Positions 51,664 through 63,678 of a DNA stretch of 64,000 bases are shown here, in pieces (position 1 is the first letter of the stretch; every line of letters starts with the position of its first letter). Location: positions 1,000,915 through 1,064,914 of the forward strand of contig NZ_RZNX01000001.1 in assembly GCF_003994465.1 (NCBI RefSeq), written 5' to 3'. Both the position numbers and the translations under genes were made by a program. The notes beneath the pieces were generated by a model. It was not told where the DNA came from. It was given only the letters and a program-made list of their open reading frames with translations, and did no database searches. Source of the stretch: Paenibacillus zeisoli. Lineage in GTDB: Bacteria; Bacillota; Bacilli; Paenibacillales; Paenibacillaceae.

Positions 51664-52513
51664 GGTCTGCTACCTCCAAGATTGTAGGATCATGTGTAGT
51701 CATACAAATCGTCACATTCTCCGTCTCGATAATATTTCTGAATACGGCCATAACCTGAGCGCCCATTTGGGAATCCAAATTGGCTGTAGGCTCATCCGCA
51801 AGCAGCAGATGAGGCCGGTGGGCAATAGCTTTGGCAATGGCTACCCTCTGCTGCTCTCCCCCCGAGAGCTCAAAAGGCCTGTGATGCATCCGTTTGCCGA
51901 GTCCCACCAAGTTTAGACAGTGGGCAGCCCGCTCCTTCCACTCTCGTGGGGGAACCGAAGCCATCCGAAGACTGAGTTCCACATTCTCCCAAGCGGACAG
52001 CAGCGGAAGCAGCGCGTAAGCCTGAAAAATAAACCCAATTTGATCACGCCGAAGCGCAGTCCTTCTCTTGTCACTAAGAGTATGGAGCATCTGCCCGCGA
52101 AAAAGAATTTCTCCCTCTGAAGGCTGGTCCAGTCCACCCAGCATGTTCAGCAATGTGGTCTTACCGGACCCTGATCTTCCCTTGAGCATGACAAGCTGCC
52201 TTGGCAGTACTTCCATATGGATCCCCTTAAGTACATGAAGAGATTGTCCTCCTACTTGAAAAGACCGATGGACATCCCTGACTTCAAGAATAGGCTCCAG
52301 AGACTTATGTATAATGTCTGGATTACTTGCTTGATCAATTTCTTCCTTGTAAGGCTCAGATACAGTAGAGTCTTGAATCTCTGAGTCTACCAAATTATCG
52401 TGCAGCTCGATATTGTCTGGCTCCGATTCAGATACTTGTGTGGAAGGGGATAAAGATTCGCTCCTCGCTTCCAAACCCTCATCCTCAGGACGTTTGCGCA
52501 GCCTTCGCCACAT
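51629..52513 (-). CDS. MacB/LolD-type ATPase with acidic N-terminal extension
   Basis: 294 residues. After an acidic, Ser-rich extension (about 1-75) comes a full ATPase: Walker A GRSGSGKTT, FQAYALLPLLSAWENVELSL, signature LSGGEQQRVAI, Walker B LLLADEPTANLDS, TTHDPTI. First gene of the operon. Extension function unknown. With two ATPases and one permease, the ATPases may form a heterodimer. Confidence 0.9.
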   Translation of the reverse strand: MWRRLRKRPEDEGLEARSESLSPSTQVSESEPDNIELHDNLVDSEIQDSTVSEPYKEEIDQASNPDIIHKSLEPILEVRDVHRSFQVGGQSLHVLKGIHMEVLPRQLVMLKGRSGSGKTTLLNMLGGLDQPSEGEILFRGQMLHTLSDKRRTALRRDQIGFIFQAYALLPLLSAWENVELSLRMASVPPREWKERAAHCLNLVGLGKRMHHRPFELSGGEQQRVAIAKAIAHRPHLLLADEPTANLDSQMGAQVMAVFRNIIETENVTICMTTHDPTILEVADHVYEMVDGKFV

Positions 52514-52642
52514 AACATGTGCCTCTCCCTATTATCATAGTATGTAAATATTTCCAAGTCCTATTGAATTATAAACGATTTATACTGTAAAAAAGTTACA
52601 ATAAGTTTATAAGAAAATATCACTATTTTTACTCCAGAAATA

Positions 52643-52672
52643 GAAAAAGACAGCCGGCCTAAGCCGACTGTC
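52643..52672 (-). terminator. Terminator of the pyr operon
   Basis: ACAGTCGGC-TTAG-GCCGGCTGT followed by TTTTT on the minus strand, just past pyrE. Confidence 0.85.
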
Positions 52673-52718
52673 CCTCCAAATAATGCTTTATTTCCTCTAG
52701 TGAACGAGTATCTATCTA

Positions 52719-53360
52719 TTAGTTTCCAAATGAGGATGGATCTTCTCTCCAGGATTTGAGCAATTCCAGATCCTGCTCCTGAATCGTACCTTTCTTCACG
52801 GCTACCTCAATCAGTGCCGAGTAATTCGATAGCGATTGAATTTCAATACCAGCATCTTTAAAGGCATTGACTGCCTTATCCAGCTGATAACTGAAGATGG
52901 CAAGGACGGCTTGTGGCTTAGCACCTGCTGCCTCAACTGCTTGCGCAGCCTTAATGGAGCTGCCTCCTGTAGAGATCAGGTCTTCAATAACGATCACCTT
53001 TTGACCTGGTTTGATCAGGCCTTCAATCTGGTTCTCCTTGCCATGTCCTTTAGCTTTGTCACGGATATAGGCCATAGGCAGACCCATTTTTTGTGAAACA
53101 AAAGCTGCATGCGGAATCCCGGCTGTTGCTGTACCTGCAATAACTTCTGTATCCGGGTACTGCTCACGGATCAAGCTTGCAAATGCTTCAGCGATCAGAT
53201 CACGGACCTCGGGAAATGACATCGTAAGCCGGTTATCACAATAGATGGGCGATTTAATACCTGAGGTCCATGTAAATGGCTGATGTGGACGCAACGCGAC
53301 CGCACCGATCTCCAGCAAACTTTCTGCAATCTTGGACTCTGTTTCTTTTTGATTCAGCAC
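52719..53360 (-). CDS. pyrE: Orotate phosphoribosyltransferase
   Basis: 213 residues; PRPP-binding motif VIVIEDLISTGGSS and AYIRDKAKGHGKENQIEG loop. It makes orotidine monophosphate from orotate, the fifth pyrimidine step. Last gene of the operon; its start overlaps the pyrF stop by one base. Confidence 0.95.
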   Translation of the reverse strand: MLNQKETESKIAESLLEIGAVALRPHQPFTWTSGIKSPIYCDNRLTMSFPEVRDLIAEAFASLIREQYPDTEVIAGTATAGIPHAAFVSQKMGLPMAYIRDKAKGHGKENQIEGLIKPGQKVIVIEDLISTGGSSIKAAQAVEAAGAKPQAVLAIFSYQLDKAVNAFKDAGIEIQSLSNYSALIEVAVKKGTIQEQDLELLKSWREDPSSFGN

Positions 53361-54088
53361 TACAAGGTCATCTCCTCTATGATTTGCTCAGCTGCGCGTC
53401 TAGGATCCGCATTGGCAGTGATCGGACGACCTACTACGATGAAGTCGGTCCCTCTGCGAATGGCCTCGCCCGGAGTAAGCGTCCGGGACTGATCCCCTTG
53501 AGCGCTGCCCTGCGGGCGGATTCCCGGTGTGACCGTCTTGAAGCTTGTACCGCATGCATCCTTGATCGCCTGCACTTCCAGCGGAGAAGCAACCACTCCG
53601 TCAAGACCAGCTTCAAATGTTCTGCGTGCATAATGGACCACAGCTTCTTCTACCGTCCCCGGAATACCAATCTCCTCGTTCAAGGTTTGCTTATCAGTAC
53701 TTGTTAGCTGGGTTACCGCAATGATTAAGGGGGAAGTGAGGGAGGCATCTTGTGCAAGAGCCTCTCTCACGCCTTCTCTAGCCGCCTTCATCATCTGCAC
53801 TCCGCCTGCGGCATGAACATTGAACATATCCACACCAAGACGGGTGATACTATTGGCGCCGCCTTTGACCGTATTAGGAATATCATGCATTTTCAAATCC
53901 AGAAATACGCTATACCCTTTATGTTTCAGTTCACGGACGAAATCAGGGCCAGCCGTATAGAACAGCTGCATGCCGACTTTCATATAACATGGAATTCCCT
54001 GAAGCCGATCGATGAGCAGCCTGGCTTCCTCTGCTGAGGGATAATCCAGGGCCACCATCAAACGTCCGGCAATATTATTATTCATCAC
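53360..54088 (-). CDS. pyrF: Orotidine 5'-phosphate decarboxylase
   Basis: 242 residues with the catalytic DLKMHDIPNTV, substrate loop TPGIRPQGSAQGDQ and RGTDFIVVGRPI. Sixth and last step to UMP. Follows carB directly, where pyrK and pyrD would sit in B. subtilis. Confidence 0.95.
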   Translation of the reverse strand: MMNNNIAGRLMVALDYPSAEEARLLIDRLQGIPCYMKVGMQLFYTAGPDFVRELKHKGYSVFLDLKMHDIPNTVKGGANSITRLGVDMFNVHAAGGVQMMKAAREGVREALAQDASLTSPLIIAVTQLTSTDKQTLNEEIGIPGTVEEAVVHYARRTFEAGLDGVVASPLEVQAIKDACGTSFKTVTPGIRPQGSAQGDQSRTLTPGEAIRRGTDFIVVGRPITANADPRRAAEQIIEEMTL

Positions 54089-54140
54089 GGTTGTATTCTC
54101 CTCCCTATACTCAGTTCCAACTCCTGATGCATAAGAAGTC

Positions 54141-57100
54141 TTACACAGTAGCTAAAGAAGGCATTGCTTGTGAAGTGAAGTTAATGGATTCAAGCATGGT
54201 TAGCAAAGCGCGAACCGTATCCAGTGAAGTCATACATACCACGCCATTCTCTACCGCTTCGCGGCGGATTCGGAATCCGTCACGCTCAGGCTCTTTACCT
54301 TTTGTCAGCGTATTAACCACAAAGTGAGCTTTACCTCCACGGATCAGATCGAGAATGTTCGGGGTGCCTTCGCTTAGCTTGTTCACAGTGGTTACGTGAA
54401 TTCCAGCCTCTTTCAAGGCTTCTGCCGTACCACCAGTCGCAATAATATTGTATCCCAGGTTATGGAACCCGCGGAACAGTTCAATAGCTTCTTCTTTGTC
54501 TTTATCCGATACAGTAGCGATCATAGAGCCCGTTGCAGGAATCTTCATGCCTGCACCAATAAGTCCTTTGTACAAGGCCTTCGCATAGTTCTGGTCACGT
54601 CCCATAACTTCACCGGTTGATTTCATCTCAGGACCGAGCGTAGGCTCAACCCGGCGCAATTTGGCAAAAGAGAATACCGGCACTTTGACCGAGACAAATT
54701 CGCTCTCCGGCCATAATCCGTCCACATAGCCAAGGTCTTTAAGCTTCGTACCAAGGATACACTGTGTAGCCACATTGGCCATCGGAATGTTGGTTACTTT
54801 GCTCAGGAAAGGAACTGTCCGTGAAGAACGCGGATTCACTTCAATTACATACACTTCATCTTTATAGATAACGAACTGGATGTTGACCAGACCTACGGTC
54901 TTCAGCTCTTTGGCTATTTTAATAGTAACATCAACAATCTTCTGCTTCAGCGTCTCGGACAGATACTGAGGAGGATACACAGCGATCGAGTCACCGGAGT
55001 GAACCCCTGCACGCTCAACGTGCTCCATGATTCCCGGAATCAACACCGTTTCCCCATCACAGATGGCGTCCACTTCAACTTCTTTACCCAGCATATAGCG
55101 GTCAATAAGTACTGGATGCTTAGGGTTGATTTGTACGGCCTGCTCCATGTATCTAAGCAATTCGTCATCCGAATACACAATTTCCATTGCGCGGCCTCCG
55201 AGTACATAGGAAGGGCGAACCAGTACAGGATAACCCAGGGACTGGGCGGTACCTACGGCTGCTTCTACGGAAGTCACGGTGCTTCCTTTAGGTTGTGCAA
55301 TCTCAAGTCTGGATAAAAGAGCCTCAAACCGCTTACGGTCTTCCGCCTCATCGATACTCTCCAAGCTGGTGCCAAGAATGTTCACGCCAGCAGCTTGCAA
55401 AGGCGCAGCAAGGTTAATCGCAGTCTGGCCTCCGAACTGAACAATTACGCCAACAGGCTTCTCTTCTTCAATGACATTCATTACATCCTCGAAGAATAGT
55501 GGCTCGAAGTAAAGTCGGTCAGACGTGTTAAAGTCAGTCGATACCGTCTCCGGGTTGTTGTTGATAATTACGGCTTCATATCCAGCCTTCTGGATCGCCC
55601 AGACAGCATGAACCGTAGAGTAGTCGAACTCGATGCCTTGGCCGATCCGAATTGGACCGGAACCGAGGACGATGATTTTCTCCTTCGTAGAAGGCAGAAC
55701 TTCATTCTCGGTCTCATATGTGGAGTAGTAGTACGGCGTAGTAGCTTCAAATTCAGCCGCACAGGTATCTACCATTTTGTATACAGGACGCAATCCTTGC
55801 TCTAGACGAAGACTTCTTACACTGCTCTCTGTAGTGTAATCACTGCGTGAAGCCCCTTCCCGAAGCTCTGCAATAGCCCGGTCTGTGAATCCAAGACGTT
55901 TGGCTTCATAAAGCGTCTCGTTTGTGAGTTCGGCTTCTGCTGCAATTTTCTTCTCAAAATTCACGATTCGTTCGATCTTGTCGAGGAACCACCAGTCAAT
56001 ATTCGTCAAGTCTTGAATCTGCTGAAGCTCATAACCGCGGCGGAAGGCTTCGGCAACCAGGAACAAGCGCTCATCATCAGGCTGAACCAGTCGTCTGTCG
56101 AGCTCTTCCTGACTAAGCTGATCCGCTCCTTTCAGAAGCAGTCTGTGTGTCCCGATCTCGAGGGAACGAACTGCCTTATGAATGGATTCTTCAAAAGTCC
56201 GGCCAATGGCCATAACTTCACCCGTAGCTTTCATCTGTGTTCCAAGCTTGCGGTTCGCACTGATGAACTTGTCGAACGGCCAACGCGGGATTTTGCTGAC
56301 GATATAATCCAGTGTTGGTTCGAAGCAGGCATATGTCTGGCCGGTTACCGGGTTAACAATCTCATCCAGCGTATAACCCAGCGCGATCTTGGAAGCCATT
56401 TTGGCAATCGGATAACCTGTTGCTTTGGAAGCAAGGGCTGAAGAACGGCTGACCCGCGGATTCACTTCGATTACATAGTATTGGTAGCTCTGTGGATCCA
56501 GGGCGAACTGTACGTTACATCCACCCTCGATGTTAAGTGCACGGATAATTTTCAAGGATGCAGAGCGGAGCATTTGGTATTCACGGTCAGACAACGTTTG
56601 GCTCGGCGCCACAACAATACTGTCTCCAGTATGTACGCCAACCGGGTCAAAGTTCTCCATGTTGCAGACAACAATACAGTTGTCATTTGCATCACGCATT
56701 ACCTCATACTCTACTTCTTTCATTCCTGCAATGCTTTTCTCAATCAGACACTGACCGATCGGGCTGTAACGAATACCTGCAGCTACGGTCTCAAGCAGCT
56801 CTTCCTCATTCGCACAGATACCGCCACCAGTTCCCCCCAGAGTATAAGCAGGGCGGACGATGACCGGATAACCAATCTCATTTGCAAAATTCACAGCTTC
56901 TTCAACGGTAGTAATGATGTCACTGTCTGGTACTGGCTGCTCCAGCTCGCGCATAAGCTCACGGAACAAATCGCGGTCTTCGGCTTTCTCGATGGAAGTA
57001 AGCTGTGTACCCAGTAGCTTCACATTTTCGCGTTCAAGTACACCAGCGCGCGCAAGCTCAACCGCCATGTTAAGACCTGTCTGCCCACCTAGTGTTGGAA

Positions 57101-57359
57101 GCAATCCATCTGGACGTTCCTGACGAATGATTTGCGTTACAAAATCAAGGGTGATTGGCTCGATATATACTTTATCTGCCATATTCGTATCTGTCATGAT
57201 CGTTGCCGGGTTACTGTTGATCAGGATAACCTCTACGCCTTCCTCTTTCAGCGCTTGGCAGGCCTGTGTACCCGCATAGTCAAATTCGGCTGCCTGGCCG
57301 ATAACAATCGGACCGGAACCAATAACCAGGATTTTCTTAAGTTCGTTATTCTTTGGCAT
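54141..57359 (-). CDS. carB: Carbamoyl-phosphate synthase, large subunit
   Basis: 1072 residues, the standard length. Two ATP-grasp halves ([19 protein letters not shown] and [19 protein letters not shown] are the paired starts) and a C-terminal MGS-like allosteric domain ([18 protein letters not shown]). Makes carbamoyl phosphate for pyrimidines and possibly arginine. Confidence 0.96.
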   Translation of the reverse strand: MPKNNELKKILVIGSGPIVIGQAAEFDYAGTQACQALKEEGVEVILINSNPATIMTDTNMADKVYIEPITLDFVTQIIRQERPDGLLPTLGGQTGLNMAVELARAGVLERENVKLLGTQLTSIEKAEDRDLFRELMRELEQPVPDSDIITTVEEAVNFANEIGYPVIVRPAYTLGGTGGGICANEEELLETVAAGIRYSPIGQCLIEKSIAGMKEVEYEVMRDANDNCIVVCNMENFDPVGVHTGDSIVVAPSQTLSDREYQMLRSASLKIIRALNIEGGCNVQFALDPQSYQYYVIEVNPRVSRSSALASKATGYPIAKMASKIALGYTLDEIVNPVTGQTYACFEPTLDYIVSKIPRWPFDKFISANRKLGTQMKATGEVMAIGRTFEESIHKAVRSLEIGTHRLLLKGADQLSQEELDRRLVQPDDERLFLVAEAFRRGYELQQIQDLTNIDWWFLDKIERIVNFEKKIAAEAELTNETLYEAKRLGFTDRAIAELREGASRSDYTTESSVRSLRLEQGLRPVYKMVDTCAAEFEATTPYYYSTYETENEVLPSTKEKIIVLGSGPIRIGQGIEFDYSTVHAVWAIQKAGYEAVIINNNPETVSTDFNTSDRLYFEPLFFEDVMNVIEEEKPVGVIVQFGGQTAINLAAPLQAAGVNILGTSLESIDEAEDRKRFEALLSRLEIAQPKGSTVTSVEAAVGTAQSLGYPVLVRPSYVLGGRAMEIVYSDDELLRYMEQAVQINPKHPVLIDRYMLGKEVEVDAICDGETVLIPGIMEHVERAGVHSGDSIAVYPPQYLSETLKQKIVDVTIKIAKELKTVGLVNIQFVIYKDEVYVIEVNPRSSRTVPFLSKVTNIPMANVATQCILGTKLKDLGYVDGLWPESEFVSVKVPVFSFAKLRRVEPTLGPEMKSTGEVMGRDQNYAKALYKGLIGAGMKIPATGSMIATVSDKDKEEAIELFRGFHNLGYNIIATGGTAEALKEAGIHVTTVNKLSEGTPNILDLIRGGKAHFVVNTLTKGKEPERDGFRIRREAVENGVVCMTSLDTVRALLTMLESINFTSQAMPSLATV

Positions 57360-57360
57360 C

Positions 57361-58497
57361 TTAACGCGCTCCTTTCGCTGCAGCCATAATTAGCGCCTGA
57401 CGCGGTTTAGTTGGGTTCTGTTCTTTGTGTGTACGGATCATTTCCAGGAAGCGATCGAACAAATAGCTGTTGTCATAAGGTCCTGGCGCGGCCTCCGGGT
57501 GGTACTGCACGGAGAATGCAGGGTATTTCGTATGTTTCAGACCTTCAATGGTCTTATCGTTATTGTTAATATGTGTTACTTCAAGCGGAGTACCGGCAAT
57601 TGAAGATTCCGTTACCGTGTAACCATGGTTCTGGGAAGTAATATAGCAGCGTCCGGACTCAAGCTCTTTAACCGGATGGTTTCCGCCGCGGTGACCAAAC
57701 TTCAGGCTTTCTGTATCGGCTCCGCAGGCAAGTGCGAACAGCTGGTGTCCCAGGCAGATGCCGAAGATCGGGTATTCACCCAGCAGCTCGGATACCATTT
57801 TGACAGCATAAGGAACGTCTTTAGGGTCCCCAGGGCCGTTGGACAGTTGAATTCCATCTGGATGCAGCTGGCGGATCTCTTCAGCCGTTGTATCGTGAGG
57901 AACTACGACAACGTCACAACCGCGCTTGGTAAGCTCACGGAGAATTCCGCTCTTGGCACCGAAGTCAACGAGTACAATGCGCTCCTTCTCACCTGGGCTG
58001 CTGTAGATATGATTAGTAGACGTACGGGCCACTTGGTTTCTTAGTTCATTGATGCTGGTTGCCTTAATCATTTCTTGCAGTTCTTCAATCGATTTGGAGG
58101 TAGTCGTAAGTACACCCTTCATGGTTCCGTGATGGCGGATGATCCGGGTTAGCATACGGGTATCGATATCGCTGATCCCAGGAATCCCATACTCCTTGAG
58201 CAGATCGCCAATGCTATTCTGCGCACGCCAGTTACTCGGTACCGGTTCGTAACGGCGTACCACGAATCCATGAATGGATGGAGCTACAGATTCAAAGTCA
58301 TCCCGGGTAATCCCGTAGTTACCAATTAGCGGATAGGTCATGGTTACGATTTGTCCACAGTAGGATGGGTCAGACAGGACTTCCTGGTAACCCGTGATTC
58401 CTGTGTTAAAAACAACCTCACCTGTCTTCTCAACATCAGCTCCGAATGATTTACCTGTAAATAATGTACCGTCTTCGAGCAATAATCTTGCCTGCAT
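57361..58497 (-). CDS. carA: Carbamoyl-phosphate synthase, small subunit
   Basis: 378 residues; N-terminal part [18 protein letters not shown] and a glutaminase domain with the catalytic Cys in [13 protein letters not shown] and His/Glu in [10 protein letters not shown]. It abuts carB. A 530-bp repeat-bearing gap separates it from pyrC. Confidence 0.96.
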   Translation of the reverse strand: MQARLLLEDGTLFTGKSFGADVEKTGEVVFNTGITGYQEVLSDPSYCGQIVTMTYPLIGNYGITRDDFESVAPSIHGFVVRRYEPVPSNWRAQNSIGDLLKEYGIPGISDIDTRMLTRIIRHHGTMKGVLTTTSKSIEELQEMIKATSINELRNQVARTSTNHIYSSPGEKERIVLVDFGAKSGILRELTKRGCDVVVVPHDTTAEEIRQLHPDGIQLSNGPGDPKDVPYAVKMVSELLGEYPIFGICLGHQLFALACGADTESLKFGHRGGNHPVKELESGRCYITSQNHGYTVTESSIAGTPLEVTHINNNDKTIEGLKHTKYPAFSVQYHPEAAPGPYDNSYLFDRFLEMIRTHKEQNPTKPRQALIMAAAKGAR

Positions 58498-58534
58498 TGC
58501 GATATCATCTCCTCTAGTTTTGACCCTCCCAAAC

Positions 58535-58755
58535 CCTCCCTAGAAGGGAGGGCCCCAAGGGCTTTGCCCTCTGGACACCCGAAAGTTTGGCGAAGGATTT
58601 ATTTGTGCTGTACTTGGTTACGTTTGTGCCAGGAGCGCTTGCCGTCCCATTCGGGACCCGCTTGACTGCGGTGCTCCATAGCTGCTGAAAAGCATTGGTG
58701 CGTAGTGCTGCTATATTTTACTCTCTGGACTGTTCTGCATAGAGCCGCTTGTCGT
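58535..58755 (-). other. Hairpin-rich intercistronic region before carA
   Basis: A CCCTCCC/GGGAGGG hairpin (58535-58553) and sequence resembling the repeat unit (GCTTGTCGTCCCTGCGGGACACGC, in two parts) lie between carA and the tandem repeats. No gene is supported here. Confidence 0.6.
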
Positions 58756-59027
58756 CCCTGCGGGACACGCTCTTGGTTTGTGCAGAGCCCTGAGAGTTGC
58801 TTTTGTGTTCTTGAGCTCTGGTCTGCTTGGAGCGCTCTCCCTGCGGGACACGCTCTTGGTTTGTGCAGAGCCCTGAGAGTTGCTTTGGTGTTCTTGAGCT
58901 CTGGTCTGCTTGGAGCGCTCTCCCTGCGGGATTCGCTCTTGGTTTGTGCAGAGCCCGGGGAGTTGCTTTTGTGTTCTTAATCTCTGGTCTGCTTGGAGCG
59001 GCTCTCCCTGCGGGATTCGCTTTTGGC
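58756..59027 (-). repeat. 83-bp tandem repeat, 3 full and 1 partial copies, inside the pyr operon
   Basis: Copies start at 58756, 58839, 58922 and 59006 (period 83, 83, 84), with few changes (ACACGC to ATTCGC, CTGAGAG to CGGGGAG). Each includes a hairpin AGCG-CTCT-CCCTGCGGG-ACA-CGCT. The last partial copy ends at the pyrC stop codon. A long frame crosses the repeat, but 83 is not a multiple of three and the frame is not a credible gene. Confidence 0.9.
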
Positions 59028-60314
59028 CTATTCGGACCAGACTACTTTGCCGCTTACGATCGTTGCAACTGGCCAGCCCTGAAGCTTCCAATCCGTGAAA
59101 GGTGTGTTACGTCCCTTCGACGCGAAAGTCGATGGATCTACGGCTCTCTCGGCTTCCAGATCCACGATGGTCAGATCGGCAGGCGCACCCGGTTCAAGCT
59201 TACCAGCCTTGAGGCCGAAGACACGGGCCGGATCTGAGGTCATCCGCTGGATTAGCTTCGCCAGCGTCCATTTACCAGTGGCCACAAATTTCGTATAGAG
59301 CAGCGGGAAGGCTGTTTCAAATCCCACAATACCAAAAGGTGCAAGCTGCATGCCCTTGGCTTTCTCCTCTTCACTATGCGGGGCGTGGTCAGTCACAATG
59401 ATATCTATTGTGCCATCCTCAACGGCCTGAATGCAGGCCTCCACATCGCGGCGTGAACGAAGCGGCGGGTTCATTTTCCAGTTCGCGTCAAGCCCAGGAA
59501 TATCTTCTTCTGAAAGGATCAGGTGATGCGGACATACCTCTGAGGTCACCTTGATACCGATCTCCTTCGCCTGGCGAATCAACCGGATGGACTGCTCTGT
59601 GCTGACATGGCAGACATGGTAATGAACACCTGTAGCCTCAGCTAGCAGAATGTCCCGACCGACATGAATTGCTTCAGACTCGTTCGGAATCCCTTTAAGT
59701 CCATGCTTCTTGGCGAATTCGCCTTCTGCAACCGGAGCACCTTCAACCAGCGTGTTATCTTCGCAGTGAGCAATGACCGGCATGCCCAGTTCAGCAGCCC
59801 ATTTCATGGCATCCTTCATCATTTGTGCACTTTGTACGCCTACGCCGTCATCCGTAAATCCGATGGCGCCCGATTCTTTGAGAGCGACGAAGTCAGTAAG
59901 CTCACGTCCCAGCTCACTCTTGGTAATTGCCGCATACGGGAGCACATTCACCAGGTCGGCTTCCTTAGCTCGGTCCAGCACCAGCTTCACCGTATCGGGA
60001 TTGTCAGTGACCGGACGTGTATTCGGCATACATGCAATCGTAGTGAACCCGCCCTTTGCTGCCGAACGCGCTCCTGTCTCGATGGTCTCTTTATATTCAA
60101 AGCCAGGCTCACGCAAATGAACGTGCATATCGATAAATCCTGGAGCTACAAGCTTTCCCCCAGCGTCGATTACCTTTGTATCTGCGCCTTCAAGTGCATC
60201 ATTAACGCCAGGGTTGGAAATACTTTCGATTACTCCATCCCCAACAACAATCGTTTTAAGTTCAAGCTCGCCTTCTGCACCAAGAATATTGGCATTTTTG
60301 ATAATTAGCTTCAT
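59028..60314 (-). CDS. pyrC: Dihydroorotase
   Basis: 428 residues, type I. Zinc motif FIDMHVHLREPG, PNTRPVTDNPDT, HCEDNTLV and TDHAPHSEEEK are present. Third pyrimidine step. The repeat array starts exactly at its end. ATG preceded by GGGAGCGGAGG. Confidence 0.95.
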   Translation of the reverse strand: MKLIIKNANILGAEGELELKTIVVGDGVIESISNPGVNDALEGADTKVIDAGGKLVAPGFIDMHVHLREPGFEYKETIETGARSAAKGGFTTIACMPNTRPVTDNPDTVKLVLDRAKEADLVNVLPYAAITKSELGRELTDFVALKESGAIGFTDDGVGVQSAQMMKDAMKWAAELGMPVIAHCEDNTLVEGAPVAEGEFAKKHGLKGIPNESEAIHVGRDILLAEATGVHYHVCHVSTEQSIRLIRQAKEIGIKVTSEVCPHHLILSEEDIPGLDANWKMNPPLRSRRDVEACIQAVEDGTIDIIVTDHAPHSEEEKAKGMQLAPFGIVGFETAFPLLYTKFVATGKWTLAKLIQRMTSDPARVFGLKAGKLEPGAPADLTIVDLEAERAVDPSTFASKGRNTPFTDWKLQGWPVATIVSGKVVWSE

Positions 60315-60372
60315 GATTACCTCCGCTCCCTTATTCCCCTGCTGATATCATATCCTGAATGGGCATTCGCCG

Positions 60373-61868
<1,496 letters not shown>

Positions 61869-61892
61869 TCATCAGGTTCCGTGAAGAGCTGC

Positions 61893-62051
61893 AAAAAAAA
61901 CTCCTTGCCCAGGTTCCAGGCAAGGAGTTCTCGAGTCACAGATTAGACTATGACTGTCATAGGCTAGACGAAATGGGCACCTGCGCAGCGCGCGGTGTGG
62001 AACCACTCCGAATGAACCTCATTCACGTTACCTTGCCAGCCTCACGGGACT
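61893..62051 (-). promoter_or_regulatory. PyrR-dependent attenuator in pyr leader
   Basis: On the minus strand AGTCCCGTGAGGCT (62051-62038) is the conserved PyrR-binding loop, followed downstream by a perfect terminator hairpin (AACTCCTTGCCTGG/CCTGGGCAAGGAGTT arms, 61929-61899) with TTTTTTTT (61900-61893). Only this one attenuator is seen. The rest of 62052-62286 shows nothing beyond the promoter region. Confidence 0.88.
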
Positions 62052-62286
62052 GATTTAAAGGTGCTATTGATTTACATGAATTATGACAGAACACCGGGAA
62101 CCTGTCAAGACGGGCAGACTAAGATATTGTCGATTACTGTCATATTCCTGAATCGCATAAATGCAGACATTAGAACAGCGGATGATCTAACTTAAATAAT
62201 TATACAACATTAATGTATAAATATCCATAGCTAATATACATCCTTAATTGCTAATCCCTCCCCAAATACAGCGACATCGCTACAAG

Positions 62287-62325
62287 AAAAAAAAAGCTGC
62301 CCGCTTAACGCAAGGCAGCTTCTGA
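62287..62325 (-). terminator. Terminator of dapL
   Basis: AGCTGCC/GGCAGCT stem followed by a run of nine or more T on the minus strand. Confidence 0.85.
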
Positions 62326-62337
62326 GTATATATTCAA

Positions 62338-63591
62338 TTAAAATTCAAACTTGACGTCACCAAGACGACGTTTGATCTCGGAAATGACACGCTTCTCATC
62401 TTCTTCACCTTTAGCGATAAAGGTAACAGAGAAACGAACGAAGGAACCTGCATCATCCCAAGGCACAGTAGAGATCAGCTTCTCACGAATCAGGTACTGC
62501 GAGAAGGCTTCACCGCTGTCAAAGCTCGGACCCCCCACTACACCTTTAGGCGCAGCCACATAGAGGAAGAATGAACCTTTTGGTTTCTTAGCTTTGAAGC
62601 CAAGCTCATTGAGTGCTTCTACAAGCATGTCATGACGACGGGAATATTTGTCCGCAATCTTCTCGGTGATTTGAGGATTAGCAAGTCCATATGCCGCAGC
62701 CTTCTGAATGGCAATGAATTGACCTGAATCATTATTGTCCTTCACATCACTGAATGCTTTGACTACAAGCGGGTTGCCCGCAACGAATCCAATTCTCCAT
62801 CCGGTCATGTTGTAAGACTTGGACAGGGAGTGAAGTTCAACCCCTACATCCTTGGCACCCGGAACAGACAAGAAGCTAAGCGGCTTGAGGCCATCATAGG
62901 TTAACGCTGCGTAAGGAGCATCATGCACAACTACAATGTTATGCTTCTTAGCCCAAGCAACTACTTCGGCGAAGAATTCCTTGGTAGCGCTGGCACCCGT
63001 AGGATTGTTCGGGTAGTTCAGGTAGAGAAGCTTCGCACGTGCGCAGATCTCTTCGGGAATCGAAGATAGATCAGGAAGGAAGTTATTCTCTGCGGTAAGC
63101 TGTACGTTGTACACTTCTCCGCCCAAATATTTCGTATGCGTTCCGAGAACTGGGTATCCTGGAACAGTCATGATCGTAACGTCACCAGGATTAATGAAGC
63201 AGGAAGGAAGCATAGCCAAGGCTGGCTTAGAGCCAATGGAGTGAACGATTTCCGTAACCGGATCGATCCCTTCCACGCTGAATACTTCTTTCAGATACTT
63301 CGCTGCAGCCTCTTTGAATTCTACGATTCCGTTATCGGCATAGCCACGGTTCTCAGGTTTGGCAGCTTCTTCAGCAAGCTTAGCCACAATGCCTGCATCC
63401 GCCATTTCATCAGGTTCTCCGACACCCATATCAATAAGTTCAACATCCGGGAAATCCTTCTTGGCTGCAGCTTTTGCACGTTTGATTTTCTCGAATTTAT
63501 AGATTGCGGTATCTTTCCCGTAATTAGCGCCGCCGATGCGGTCAGCAAAATTGTTCTGAATATAAGTTTGTTGGTATTGTTCAATACTCAT
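62338..63591 (-). CDS. dapL: LL-diaminopimelate aminotransferase
   Basis: 417 residues of PLP fold type I, with the DapL-type start (FADRIGGANYGKDTAIYKFEKIKRAK), GVGEPDEMAD, NYPNNPTGASA, VHDAPYAALTYDG, and the PLP lysine in SLSKSYNMTGWRIGF. It makes LL-DAP from tetrahydrodipicolinate in one step for lysine and wall synthesis. A similar LL-DAP/alanine-type transaminase role cannot be excluded. Confidence 0.85.
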   Translation of the reverse strand: MSIEQYQQTYIQNNFADRIGGANYGKDTAIYKFEKIKRAKAAAKKDFPDVELIDMGVGEPDEMADAGIVAKLAEEAAKPENRGYADNGIVEFKEAAAKYLKEVFSVEGIDPVTEIVHSIGSKPALAMLPSCFINPGDVTIMTVPGYPVLGTHTKYLGGEVYNVQLTAENNFLPDLSSIPEEICARAKLLYLNYPNNPTGASATKEFFAEVVAWAKKHNIVVVHDAPYAALTYDGLKPLSFLSVPGAKDVGVELHSLSKSYNMTGWRIGFVAGNPLVVKAFSDVKDNNDSGQFIAIQKAAAYGLANPQITEKIADKYSRRHDMLVEALNELGFKAKKPKGSFFLYVAAPKGVVGGPSFDSGEAFSQYLIREKLISTVPWDDAGSFVRFSVTFIAKGEEDEKRVISEIKRRLGDVKFEF

Positions 63592-63678
63592 GCCAGTCCA
63601 TCTCCTTAAATAAATCTAATGTCTAATATGCTGGAATCGACGCCTTTTCACAATGGATTATCCGTCAGATCGTTTGTA

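Noticed and set aside
58756..59027. CRISPR array
   Set aside because: Whole 83-bp units repeat with no unique spacers and no cas genes nearby.
58711..59091. 126-codon frame across the 83-bp repeats
   Set aside because: Repeat period is not a multiple of three, it overlaps the end of pyrC, has no ribosome binding site and low-complexity text.
61990..62030. T-box-like GGTTCCACACCGCG in the pyr leader
   Set aside because: Only partly matches the T-box core; the PyrR-binding loop and terminator explain the leader, and the operon is not aminoacyl-tRNA related.
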